Shown here piece after piece: positions 33,071-43,642 of a stretch of 64,000 bases of DNA. The first letter of the stretch is position 1; each line of letters begins with the position of its first letter. The notes under the pieces are model-generated. The model made no database searches. It saw only the letters and a program-made list of their open reading frames with translations, and had not been told where the DNA came from. Position numbers and translations under genes: made by a program. This DNA is from Rhizophagus irregularis (taxonomy: Eukaryota > Glomeromycota > Glomeromycetes > Glomerales > Glomeraceae): NCBI RefSeq assembly GCF_026210795.1, contig NC_089442.1:620001-684000 (forward strand). The letters run 5' to 3'.

Positions 33071-35332
33071 TTATAAAATGTGAATATTTTGAGGTTTTGG
33101 ATAGGAAAGTGAGACATTATTTTGAGTATAAAATAGAAGTCGGTTTTCATGTTCCAAAATTTCGCAGATTGCTGATGTTTTATTTTGAAAATTTCCACCA
33201 TTCTTGAGAGTTTTCTTAAAAAAATAACAAACATGATTGTGGTTCTTTTTTTCGACGGCACTGCACGAAAATGCATTTAATCCCCACCTTTTATGGATAA
33301 GCATAAATTCCCAAACATGTGATACCAAAACATGAATATATGGGGTTACATCTGATGATCGATAAAGTCCTTGTTCTAAAATATTATTAGTTTCAGGATC
33401 TATCACAGTTTTTTTCAAAAATAATTCATACCATACTTTTGCTTTTAAACGAAAATATTGTGGATCTGTTTTTATTTCTCCTAAAAGGTCATATAACTCA
33501 GCAAATCCATTCCACAAACTTTTAATTAAAGCAGCACGTTCTGGATCAAAAAGTTTTGCCAAATTAAAGTTCCGAAGAACACGAAGCTTATCATCCCCCA
33601 TTAAAGAGGTGTAATCCCAATTCTCAGTACCACGAATTTTCCAAAACTCAAATCGGATTTTTAATTTTTCCATCTCTTTGATTATAATATTCCGAGATAT
33701 GTCATTAAATAATCCCTCGTTTTTGATTTCTTGTAAAACTAACTCCCACAAGCGGTCAGTTATACGTAACATTATGTGAAGCTTATCAGGAACATGATTT
33801 TTAAGCGAAATCATATTGAAAAGTGGTGGTAATTTATGACCTGGGTATGCTATTGGATTTTCATTTAAAATACTCATTGATTTACTAATCACCCAGTCAA
33901 CTTGCCCATTCCCACGTTGGTTTTTAGTTATCTCACACCATGGACAGAAATAATTGGAGTTTGCGGCATTAAAACCCAAACAGGTAGCGAGAAACTTCCA
34001 ATCTGAGCTAAAAAAAAGCTCAAAATTCCACAAAATATTGTTAATAATCATTCCATTATTACTTAATTCTTGCAATTCTTGAATTAGGGCATTTACTGCA
34101 ACTGTTAAAGTTGGATAATTTTCTGTTCCTGGAAATAAAACGGTTGTATAATGACAATCAGGCTTGAAAAGATTCATTGAATCATCCAATAGTGCTACGG
34201 TAATCATCACATGCTTCACTTTTCGTCCTACGTTCCGCCCATCACCAGATATTCGAAGATGAATAGTTGGTATTGCAGGATCTAATACTCCTTTTTTAAT
34301 ATAAGATGGTATTATATATTCAAGAATTTTTTTAACACTTCGGTAAGCACCCTTTCCTGTTGCACTAACAACTTGTTCAATAATTAATGGATCGGTTATA
34401 TCAGGTTCTTCCAATGGTCCTTCTTGTACAATAGTAGAATTTAAATCAATAAAATTAATGGGTATTAATTCTCCCATACATGCATTAATCTCTTGACGGG
34501 TTTGAGAAATAGCATATTCTCGTGGTAATGTTGATTCTACAGCTGCAAGATGGCGATATGCATTACGAGGTATATTTTCTATATCTTGTACATATGCCAT
34601 TGATTGTAATTTTTGTTTTTTTTTAACACTATCATCATCTTCAAATGTTACATGATATTCTTTATTTTCTATAGTAAAATCCAAAGTTCTTAAAACTACA
34701 CGATCTTTAGGATTGTAAAAGTTTTTAATTGAATTTTCAAAGTGTATTTGTTCTTTTTTCGCAAGACCTTTTGCACGTTTAATTTGTGTAGTTTTGCTTA
34801 ATTCTTCATGTAGTTTCAATTCACGTGGTCTACCTTTGCGATATCTATCAATGCATTTTAATTGAAGTCCAAAAAGATAAACTCCAGAAACAGCAGTCTT
34901 CTTATCTGGTGTTATAATCTGATAAAATATGTATAAATTAAAATATATTCTTTTATGATTTTTTTTTAAAATAATAAATGTATAAAAACTTACTTTGTGC
35001 AGTTCAACAGAAGCATCAAATGGTGATTGAGCCGAAACAACTTGATATTGTAAATTATCTCCAAAACAAATTAGGTAATGAGGTTTTTCTTCTGCGTAAT
35101 AAATAGAACATTGAATAGTACGACTTCTACTAGCCCGACCCCAGGTAGTTTTAATAATATAATTATCAGGTATAGGAAAATAATTAGGTGCTTCGGTATG
35201 ATTTACAGTTGGTGGGTAGGTACCTTCTTGAATAACAACATAAGTAAATTTTCGGTCACCATAGTATATTATTTCAGATGAAATAGGGTAATTTTCTTTT
35301 TCAAAAGGTTTTTGCTGCTTAGAATTTGACAT
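33071..35332 (-). CDS. KDZ-like transposase, 728 residues after splicing
   Basis: ATG at 35332. The frame is open across a 75-bp intron (34919-34993; AAA|GTAAGT..TTTATCAG), whose length is a multiple of three and which has no stop, so both spliced (728) and unspliced (753) products are possible. Motifs include ISGDGRNVGRKVKHVMITVA (first acidic residue), CLGFNAANSNYFCPWCEITK (zinc-knuckle-like CPWC), HVPDKLHIMLRITDRLWEL and SAVEKKNHNHV near the C-terminus, in the order expected of Kyakuja-Dileera-Zisupton-like elements. The assignment is from memory of motif layout. No in-frame stop, so it may be intact. No clear terminal inverted repeats were found around the pair. Confidence 0.65.
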   Translation of the reverse strand: MSNSKQQKPFEKENYPISSEIIYYGDRKFTYVVIQEGTYPPTVNHTEAPNYFPIPDNYIIKTTWGRASRSRTIQCSIYYAEEKPHYLICFGDNLQYQVVSAQSPFDASVELHKVSFYTFIILKKNHKRIYFNLYIFYQIITPDKKTAVSGVYLFGLQLKCIDRYRKGRPRELKLHEELSKTTQIKRAKGLAKKEQIHFENSIKNFYNPKDRVVLRTLDFTIENKEYHVTFEDDDSVKKKQKLQSMAYVQDIENIPRNAYRHLAAVESTLPREYAISQTRQEINACMGELIPINFIDLNSTIVQEGPLEEPDITDPLIIEQVVSATGKGAYRSVKKILEYIIPSYIKKGVLDPAIPTIHLRISGDGRNVGRKVKHVMITVALLDDSMNLFKPDCHYTTVLFPGTENYPTLTVAVNALIQELQELSNNGMIINNILWNFELFFSSDWKFLATCLGFNAANSNYFCPWCEITKNQRGNGQVDWVISKSMSILNENPIAYPGHKLPPLFNMISLKNHVPDKLHIMLRITDRLWELVLQEIKNEGLFNDISRNIIIKEMEKLKIRFEFWKIRGTENWDYTSLMGDDKLRVLRNFNLAKLFDPERAALIKSLWNGFAELYDLLGEIKTDPQYFRLKAKVWYELFLKKTVIDPETNNILEQGLYRSSDVTPYIHVLVSHVWEFMLIHKRWGLNAFSCSAVEKKNHNHVCYFFKKTLKNGGNFQNKTSAICEILEHENRLLFYTQNNVSLSYPKPQNIHIL

Positions 35333-35793
35333 TGAAAGTAACAGTTTTTTTACGCGTTAAAAAATAGCAGCATATAAAAAATTGTACAACAGATCTATAA
35401 AAATGCGATAAGTATAAAAATTTCTGGTCATTAAAAATTCAATATGAGTCTTAATACCATATTTCTTTACCACTTAACTTTCGTAACAGTAACAGAAAAA
35501 TTTACATCGTATGTATAAAAATTTTTTGGCGTCATTAGTGGCGTCATCAGTGTTACCACATAATGTCAGGTGATTTGACTATCGTTATGATTGGTCCATA
35601 AAATTTGGGGTTATCTCAAAAAAATTAGGGTTAGGGTATAGATTAGCGCATATGGGACTTTCGACATAGAAATGTCTGGTGATACTATCCTATCTATAAA
35701 TAGTTAAAAATATTTGTATTTTTTTTTTTAAAATTCTACCTTTGTAAAACCGTAAAATTAACTTTCACAGTAAAAATTTTCTTGCACATAACA
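35333..35793. other. Intergenic spacer
   Basis: No gene. Promoter region shared by the divergently transcribed KDZ-like gene (-) and the Sel1 kinase (+); no clear element was identified. Confidence 0.4.
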
Positions 35794-37800
35794 ATGTCTA
35801 ATAACACTGAACTTATTAATAATTCAAATGAATGTAATTGGATAGAAGAAGCAATTTCTAAAAAACTTATTAAATTTTATGAATTTGGCCAATTTTATAA
35901 TATTCAAGAAATTGGTTCTGGAGGCTTTGGAAAAGTTTATCGTGCAGATTGGAAGGATTCTCATAAATGTTGTGCACTTAAATCTTTTTATAATTTAAAT
36001 GATGCTACAATTAAAGCAATTGTTCGTGAGGTAATTATAATATCAAAACAATTATTATAATATTAACATTTCTAATATATATATATATTTATTATTTAGA
36101 TTCAACATCATCGTGAAGTTGATTTTTATGATAATGTTATCCGTTTTTATGGCTTAACAACTTTCAGTAGGATTATGTTAAGTTTTCAATAATCATTTTT
36201 TAACATATAATCATTAATTAACTTGTGTGTTTTTCTTTTTAAAAGAAAATCAGATCAAAGAATATTCGTTGGTAATAGAGTATGCTGATGGTGGAACACT
36301 TCGAGATTATTTGAAAGAAAATTTTGAAAATCTTACTTGGAACGATAAATTTAGTCTTGCATTTCAACTGGTTTATGCAGTATCATGCTTACATGGTGAA
36401 GGAATCGTGCACCGTGATTTGGTAATTAATAAATTTTATGATTTATTATAATTATTTTTATTTAATGCTCATTTTAACTTAGTTTAATTTTTTATACTTA
36501 ATAATAGCACTCAAAAAATATATTAGTTCATCAGAATACTGTTAAGTTAGCCGATTTTGGACTTTCTAAAAGGATCGATGAATCATCCAACCTTCAATCA
36601 AAAGTATTTGGAATGATTGCTTATGTTGATCCAAAAATATTCAATAGAAAAAGAAATAGTCACAATAACCAGCAAGAAGTATACTCATTAAATGAGAAGA
36701 GTGATGTTTACAGTATTGGTATGCTCTTATGGGAAATTTCTAGTGGACGACCACCTTTTTGTAATGAATTGAACGATCTCGGTTTGGCCATGGAAATTTT
36801 ACAAGGTCTTAGAGAGATACCAATTCCTGATACACCTGAAGAATATATAAAAATTTATACTGGTAAATACTAATTAAACCTATGATTTAAAAATAATAAT
36901 ACAAATTTCAATTAATATATATTTTTTATAGATTGTTGGAATATTGAACCTGATGATCGTCCATTTATCAACCAAGTGTTTGATAAATTAAAAGAAATTA
37001 CAAAAAAAGAAAATATAATTATCAAAGACTTTCACTTATTTAATGATAATAAAATTACACAATCATCTAGTAATAATCAGCAGCCAATTTTGAATGGTGA
37101 AATTTCTGAAAATATTGATTCATTACATGGAGATTTGTCTCAAGTTATTCAAAACTTCGATATGATGAATACAAAAGAAATTGAATCTTCGATGTCATCA
37201 AGTAACCAATTTGAGAATAGCTTTGATACAATGGTTAATGATATGATTAATTTTGAATATAATAGTATTGAAATAGGAAAACAAAAATTCCTAACTTATC
37301 TTAATAGTCATAATATAACTTTACAAGAATTTAATAATTTATTATCAAATAATCAAAATAGTTCAAATTCTCTTTTCTTACTTGGTGAACTTAATTTTTT
37401 AGGAATTGGAACTGATATTGATAATAAAAAAGCATTTGAATTATATCAAAAGGCTGCAGATTTAGGAAATTCACCTGGAATAAATAGTTTAGGATATTGT
37501 TATCACTATGGAATTGGAACTGATATTGATAAGAAAAAAGCATTTGAATTGTATCAAAAGGCTGCAGATTTAGGAGATTCATTTGGAATAAATAGTTTAG
37601 GATATTGCTATCAATATGGAATTGGAACTGATATTGATAATAAAAAAGCATTTGAGTTATATCAAAAGGCAGCAGATTTAGGAAATTCATATGGAATAAT
37701 TAGTTTAGGATATTGCTATCAATATGGAATTGGAACTGATATTGATAAGAAAAAGGCATTTGAATTATATCGATTTAGAAGACAGTATGGCTCAATATAA
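35794..37800 (+). CDS. TKL-type kinase with C-terminal Sel1-like repeats (kinase D)
   Basis: Exons 35794-36030, 36100-36166, 36246-36421, 36508-36862 and 36932-37800 encode 567 residues. The kinase has GSGGFGKVYRADWK, the ALKSF lysine, HRDLHSKN, DFGLSKR and AYVDP in place of APE, and the C-lobe end CWNIEPDDRP. A Ser/Asn-rich linker follows, then at least four Sel1-like repeats of 36 residues (108 bp) with the core GIGTDIDNKKAFELYQKAAD. After the fourth repeat an 11-bp deletion relative to the other units changes the frame, giving the end YRFRRQYGSI and a stop at 37800. The ATG at 35794 is used because the earlier in-frame codon is not ATG. Kinase/Sel1 fusions are a large family in these fungi. 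The protein is probably active but truncated at its C-terminus. Confidence 0.85.
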
Positions 37801-37935
37801 TCTTGTTTTTATGTATGAGTATGGAGAAGGAATTGTTAAAAATATAGATAAAGCTATTATTGGTACAAAAAATCAGCTGAACAAGGACAACAAGAAGCTC
37901 AAGATAGATTAGAAAAACTTAAAAATAGGAAATAA
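37801..37935 (+). pseudogene. Out-of-frame tail of kinase D
   Basis: Past the stop, shifted frames still encode a last Sel1 repeat (MAQYNLVFMYEYGEGIVKNI) and, after a further one-base deletion near 37848, the ending QDRLEKLKNRK and a stop at 37935. The 11-base and 1-base deletions sum to 12, but a stop falls between them. Confidence 0.7.
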
Positions 37936-38307
37936 AGGACAATTCATGTTGGATAAATTAAAATTTTTGTTTAAACATTTAAATAAAATCACCGCTACTG
38001 CAGTTATTTATTTTCTGTTTTTTAAAATATTTATTAAATTTCCACTCATAATTTTAAATATTTATTGATAATTTCTAATAGCTAAAGAAATTCATGTGTC
38101 AATAAATCAATATATTATTAGTTTTTACTATATCACTAAGCTAAGCAGAACATTATACTTGTGTATAACATAAACTTTAAATATGTTGTATTTTATATTA
38201 TTTGTATTTTAGATGTAAATTCAATATATTTTTTATTTTATTTATTTGTATTATATTCTTTTTTGAATTCATATTTTGAAAAAAAAGTATAGTTTGAAAT
38301 CACAATA

Positions 38308-38546
38308 TTAGACCATACAAACTTAATTTTTCGGTTCTCATATCCTGGCCGGGTCAGTTTTTTGTTAAATTTCAAAAAATATTTTTATTATTACTACTAT
38401 ACCAGGTGAGATCTTTTAAAAGTAAAAAAAAATTTCATATGAATTTTACATATAAAATATTTGAAAAAAATTAAAAGCTGGGTTGCCGGGTCATTTTCAA
38501 AATTGTTATGTTATGAGAACCGAAAAATCAAGTTTGCATGGCCTAA
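38308..38546. mobile_element. Small TIR element with 35-bp termini
   Basis: 239 bp. Left end TTAGACCATACAAACTTAAT..TTTTCGGTTCTCATA, right end its inverse (TATGAGAACCGAAAAATCAA..GTTTGCATGGCCTAA). Both sides continue into a GGCCGGGTCA/TTGCCGGGTCA word. No coding capacity; no clear target duplication. Confidence 0.75.
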
Positions 38547-38710
38547 AAAATAACTATAATTATAATATTAGTTATCGTCACTAAGATGAATTTTCGAAGA
38601 GATAATGCATTTAAAAGATTATAATTTATCGATAGACAAGAAGAATTTTCAATATTTATTATGCTGAAAAATATTTAATTTATTATGAAGTTGATTATAA
38701 GTATCAAATT

Positions 38711-38926
38711 ATGAGCTTTGGAAAGTTCTTATATGAAGAATTATTTTTGTTTAAAAATAAAAAAAGTTTATATAATATTTTCAGGAATGATTTCCTTTTT
38801 TTTATTGGTGGATTCTTAATAAGTTGCTACTACAAATCAGTTATATTTCATATACTAGTTTTCCTAACTTGGATAATTTATACTGAAATTTACTCCTTGA
38901 TATGTTCAGTTGACAAACAAATTTAA
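38711..38926 (+). CDS. Small hydrophobic ORF, 71 residues
   Basis: ATG at 38711. A polar start MSFGKFLYEELFLFKNKKS is followed by two hydrophobic stretches (FLFFIGGFLISCYY and IFHILVFLTWIIYTEIY). Family unknown and possibly a chance ORF. Confidence 0.25.
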   Translation: MSFGKFLYEELFLFKNKKSLYNIFRNDFLFFIGGFLISCYYKSVIFHILVFLTWIIYTEIYSLICSVDKQI

Positions 38927-39385
38927 TAACTAATTTATTTTTCACTGGAACAAATTTGTATGTATTTTTAATAATTTCTATAATTCAATTAAATTTCAGT
39001 TCAGTAATTTATGAATGACATCATTCTGTAAATTAGTATAAGCTGAGTTTTGTATTCAAGGTTGTCTATATATAGTTTACACATATATTTTATCAGAAAA
39101 AAGATAATAAGTAGTACTATACGTCATTAAAATTTTGGTTGTACGTACGTTTACAAAATTTAAAATGAATTATACTAGTACTTACGAAAGCTCCAATTTT
39201 AATGTTAATACAACTTTGAATTTTCGTACACATATGGACTGATCTATAGAACTGATAAAAATTAAGGGGATTTATAAAATTTATTTCAAATTCAGGGTAT
39301 AGTAAAGCAGCGGTTAAGAAATAATGTTTTTTGTGATAACGGAAAAATAATTACTGCTCAAGGAGAAGGGAGTAAAATAATGGTA

Positions 39386-39652
39386 ACCCTATAAAAAAAG
39401 AATGTCCGGAAATTGTAGCTGAAAACGTCCGGAAAATGTTTATTTGTCTGGAATATGTCCGGAATATTGCAATATTCCGGACGTTGGAAAATTTCCATTT
39501 TCCGGAAAATGTCCAGAAAATGTCTAGGAGGGTTCAGACCCGGCGTCCAGAAAGTGTCCGGAATATTGCAATTTTCTGGACGTTTTCCGGACACACGGAC
39601 ATTTTCCGGATGTTTTTAGCTACAATTTCCGGACATTTTTTTTTTACAGGGT
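39386..39652. mobile_element. Small TIR element dense in TCCGGA
   Basis: 267 bp. Left end ACCCTATAAAAAAAGAATGT..CCGGAAATTGTAGCT, right end inverted ACCCTGTAAAAAAAAAATGT..CCGGAAATTGTAGCT, so the TIR is about 40 bp. GTCCGGAA/TTCCGGAC words occur about ten times. Only a TA-like target duplication is possible. Overlapping ORFs on both strands are composed of the repeat. Confidence 0.8.
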
Positions 39653-39929
39653 AAAAACTTTAAAGACAAAAAAAGAGCAAATCATCTCATTAGTCGAAAA
39701 ATAATGGTTAAAAAAATGCCAACTGATTATTTTTTTATCGCCAAGAATAAAAAGAGGGTAAAATAAATCTTGTTAAAATATTACTTAATTGTAACATAAA
39801 TATAGCATATTATTCATTCTCGCAAATTCAATCACATGAGTATGAAAATCAAAAAAGTCCGTCTGAGTACTACGGAACGTATTGTACTAGCTTACTATAT
39901 ACAGAAAAACATATTCGGAAAATCCTGAA

Positions 39930-40315
39930 CATTAACATTCATAAGTATAAAAAAAAGTCTCTTTATTGAAAATGCAGTATGGCTATATTAAAGAAGTTCA
40001 TTATTTATTTATTTTTAAAATTGTTATACATTTCTGAAGAAATTTTGATAAAGCTATAAAGCAATAATGAGAGAATGTATTTACAACTGAATATACAGTA
40101 TGTTTGTTTAATTAGCTATACCTGTAATAACAAAAAGTTTGGCTTACATGATTAATGGGTGATTGATTAAATTTTCCACATCAGTGGCTTAATCCGTGCG
40201 TACTATAATATTTATAATATTATAATTGTCCATGACTGTTAAGATTCATATTACAGTACTAGTTTCAGATCAAATAGCTAATTGATGTGACAAATGTGAC
40301 TCATCTTTATAAATA
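39930..40315. repeat. Dispersed repeat, inverse of 22060-22760
   Basis: See the entry at 22060; same words in reverse order and orientation. It abuts the decayed gene at 40317. Confidence 0.65.
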
Positions 40316-40316
40316 T

Positions 40317-40652
40317 TACAATATGACCATTTTGGAATTAAACATAAATCCGCAGTTCTTGATCTAATGTTGGAAATCCATTTTTCATCACGAAATACAA
40401 GTTCATTCTAAAAAGATAAAATAAAAAACACAATAGTATTAAACATACCAATCCAAAACCATCCTCAAATTACAAACTCACCACTCCTAGAATGGATTTA
40501 CTATTCACCTCTTTTTTGCCAAGAATATTAAATGAAATGTGATACTATTCTAAGAAATACAAATTAATAACACGCTAAATACATCAATCTACAAACTCAC
40601 ATCGCCACACCACTAACATTGTACTTTGTTTCATCTTGTGCTGTAAAAGCTA
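40317..40652 (-). pseudogene. Decayed multi-exon gene of unknown family
   Basis: Minus strand. An exon-like piece ending ..DETKYNVSGVAM, one reading YHISFNILGKKEVNSKSILG, and one reading NELVFRDEKWISNIRSRTAD..LCLIPKWSY are separated by AT-rich gaps. Between the last two a GTG|GTGAGT donor and a TTTTTAG| acceptor join in phase 0, which supports coding ancestry. The first junction is damaged and the 3' end runs into the repeat at 39930-40315. Family not recognised. Confidence 0.45.
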
Positions 40653-40889
40653 CTATATACTGTAGTTATTTGTCAATGTCATAACGCGAAATTTATAAAT
40701 AGTTTTTTTAATTTTATCATTACCAATTAAGTCTGTTAAGAGTGGCCATATAACAGTTTTTAGTAAGAGAGTGTTCTTTAATTATCATGGATATTTGTAT
40801 ATGATATTGATATAATTTACATCATTTTCTTCTTTGTAAACCTTACACAGGAACAAAAATGGCAAGATATTTTTTATGTTATTTTTATG

Positions 40890-41170
40890 TGGTTAAGCCT
40901 AAGCCCAACTAAGCCCAATTGAAATTATTAATTTAAATTAAGCCTAATAAGCCTAATAAGCCTCAACTAAGTAAGCCTAACAGCCCAAATTAAAAAACTA
41001 AAACTAAGCCTAATAAGCCTCAACTAAGTAATCCTAAGTGCCTAACTAAGTTAAATTAAAAAAAACTAAACCTAATAAGCCTCAACTAAGTAAACCAATT
41101 AAACCAATTAAGAACTAAGCCAAATAAGCCTCAATTATATAAGCCCAATTGCACAATTAAAAACTAAGCA
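40890..41170. repeat. Degenerate AAGCCTAATAAGCCTCAACTAAG tandem field
   Basis: The words AAGCCTAATAAGCCTC, AACTAAGTAAGCCTAA and CCCAATTAAAAACTAAGC recur about six times with variations. Imperfect period of about 50-70 bp. Confidence 0.8.
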
Positions 41171-41572
41171 TTTTTTTGAAAAATAAAAGGATAAAAAATC
41201 AAGTAAAAGAACCAATCTATCAATACCTCTCCCTATCTTGAATTTTTTTTCATTCTTAAAACTCTAATATTAATTTTAAAAGTTGCAAACAGATTGTTTC
41301 TACTAAAAAAAACCAACATTATATAAAGATATTATTCTTTTATAATAATACTGGATATTTTTATAATCATATATTCTAGAGATGGATATCGTAATATTTA
41401 TAGGAAAAAATTTCTATTACTTATGAATTTAAAGGTTATTATGGCTACATACATGCTTGGTCTTCTATATATGATTGCAATTCTGCTATATTAAGTATGA
41501 AGAAAAATAAAATGTGCATGGCAAGGATAATATAAAACATTTTCAACTTCAGCTAAAGAAATACAACATTTA

Positions 41573-41755
41573 TCCCTGTCGATCCGTTTTTTATATTCCG
41601 TTTTTTTTCCGTAAAAGGCTCATATTTTCGGAATTAATAACCTTATATCCACGGAATTTATCGAATTATTTACATTTTCCGTGAATGGATCCGGGAAAGG
41701 TTCATTTTTACGGAGTTTTTACAAAAATAACGGATAAATTTTTTTATAGGGTATG
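41573..41755. mobile_element. Small TIR element, ACCCTATAAAAA type
   Basis: Left TCCCTGTCGATCCGTTTTTT, right inverted TACCCTATAAAAAAATTTAT..CCGTTATTTTTG. The interior has repeated TTTACGGA/TCCGTAAA words, as at 25298-25407. Confidence 0.5.
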
Positions 41756-43642
41756 ATCACCCAAAGAATATGAAATATATTGAAATAAATTATAGCATAG
41801 CATAGAATTATGCTAATATACATGGTTTAATTTCATCTGGATAGTATTTTAATAAGATTTCTCATGGACCAGATAAAAAATAAACAGCTAATATAGTAAT
41901 AGCTCCATTAAATTTTAACAGCTATCATAGTTATTAGTTGTTATTATTGATAAGATATAAAAGGACTAATAAGAATATATTATTCGAAAAATTAAATAAG
42001 TCCAAGGTCGTTGGTCACTAGTTATTTTGACTAATAATAATTTACAATTAAGATATATAAGAGGAACAATTTGAATATTAGAACAAAGTTAAAAAAAAAA
42101 GAACCAAAGTTTAACAAATGGTTAAAGGAGTAAAAGAAATTTATTCTTATATCATATCATCCACTATTAAATGCATTGAATGGTTTCTTTAATGATGAAA
42201 TAAGAGTTCCTAACAAAGCTATTCTAAATAATTCTTTTTCTTTAAAATGATTCGTGTACCCCTATAAAAATTTTTTAGAAAATTGATCACATGTTGGAGT
42301 TTTCTTGGAATATAAATTAGAAAAATGATCATTTATCAGAGTTTTTCACGGAAAATTTTTTATAAAATCCTTGACAACGAATTCAACTTAACGATAACAA
42401 CAAAGGAAGTAAAATAGTATCAACTGTAAAAATGATATTATAGGAAGGGAATGAATGAAACTGACAAGAAGAATCCAAAGAGAAAATAAAATATAATACC
42501 AGAAATATAACCAGTTTAGAGTAATCTGTTAGGCCAAATAAATAAAATAGTTTCTCATCCCCGTGCGGGTCATGTGAATGTCGTGAAATGTTATTTTTTT
42601 GGTCATGTGACACCGGCCGGGTGTGAAACATTTATAGTCTTATTGGAAAAAAAATTATATATATATATTTATTATTTATATATTAATATGCTAATGGTAA
42701 TAAAATTTATTTATACATTTACGATATCACTAAATTGCTATTATAATTATCTTATTTATATTTTCAATTTAAGGTTAAACTTGAACGCAGATGAATCCAG
42801 GGTTTGATCTAGGGTTTAACCCCAGACTTTTTGATCAGTATGGCGGCTCATAATTTTAATGTGTTTAGTTAATGTTACTAGATGGATGATTTATTTGTAA
42901 ATATATAATAAGTTATATACAGTATATATATATTTTTATTAATATTCAAATGTTGCGGCCATATCTTTGATACGACAAATACAATCATTTGTTCTTTTTT
43001 CGTTCATAACGTTCATATATATAATTTTTAAATTTTATTACTGTATTAATATTTATAGTTCGAGATTTCAATATTGAATGTCTCGTAAAAATATCATTAT
43101 AAAGTGTGAATAGATATTAATTTTTGATGATAAAATATTACATATAAAACAACAATTCAAGTATTTTGAATTAGGCCGTGCTTTGGCTGCGCCACGTTAT
43201 TAAGAATTTTGATTTTACTAAAATGTTTATTAAAATACTGTGATATGCTGAAGCAAGAAAGTGTTTCAGCTTCGTATTTGACTAAAGTTTATTAAATATA
43301 AAAATAAATATTTGTAATTATGCACCCTACTTTTATGTTTTGTAAGTAATATTAATATCCAATTATCGTTATACACGTTTAATACTTTAATATCTCTTAA
43401 AATAATATAAGTTCGCATAGCGTACATGAAAATGTAAAAAAAAATCAAATTATATACGAAGAATATTTATTCTATTAATTCGGATTTTTTTCATATCATC
43501 ATTATCGTTTACACTTAACGGCCTGTGAGAGAAATCTTTTATTAAGTGGATTCAATTTTAATGTGCTTTCCTATTTTTTTAAATTAAAAAATGTATAAGA
43601 ATTAAATAAATATAAACTCAATATTGATAACATTTAGTCAAA

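Larger units (their letters stand above)
37936..43642. other. Long intergenic region between kinases D and E
   Basis: Contains small TIR elements, a tandem repeat field (40890-41170), a decayed multi-exon gene (40317-40652) and a short ORF (38711-38926), all listed separately. 42258-42373 has loosely inverted CCCTATAAAAATTTTTTAG ends and may be one more small element. The remainder is AT-rich with nothing supported. Confidence 0.4.

Noticed and set aside
35615..35640. Telomere-like TTAGGGTTAGGG
   Set aside because: Only two units (ATTAGGGTTAGGGTA); not an array, and genes continue on both sides.
37391..37690. Minus-strand open frame with repeated FLNLLPFD units
   Set aside because: Antisense shadow of the Sel1 repeats of kinase D.
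39358..39654. Open frames on both strands over the TCCGGA-rich element
   Set aside because: Composed entirely of the TIR element's repeats; no start context or conservation.
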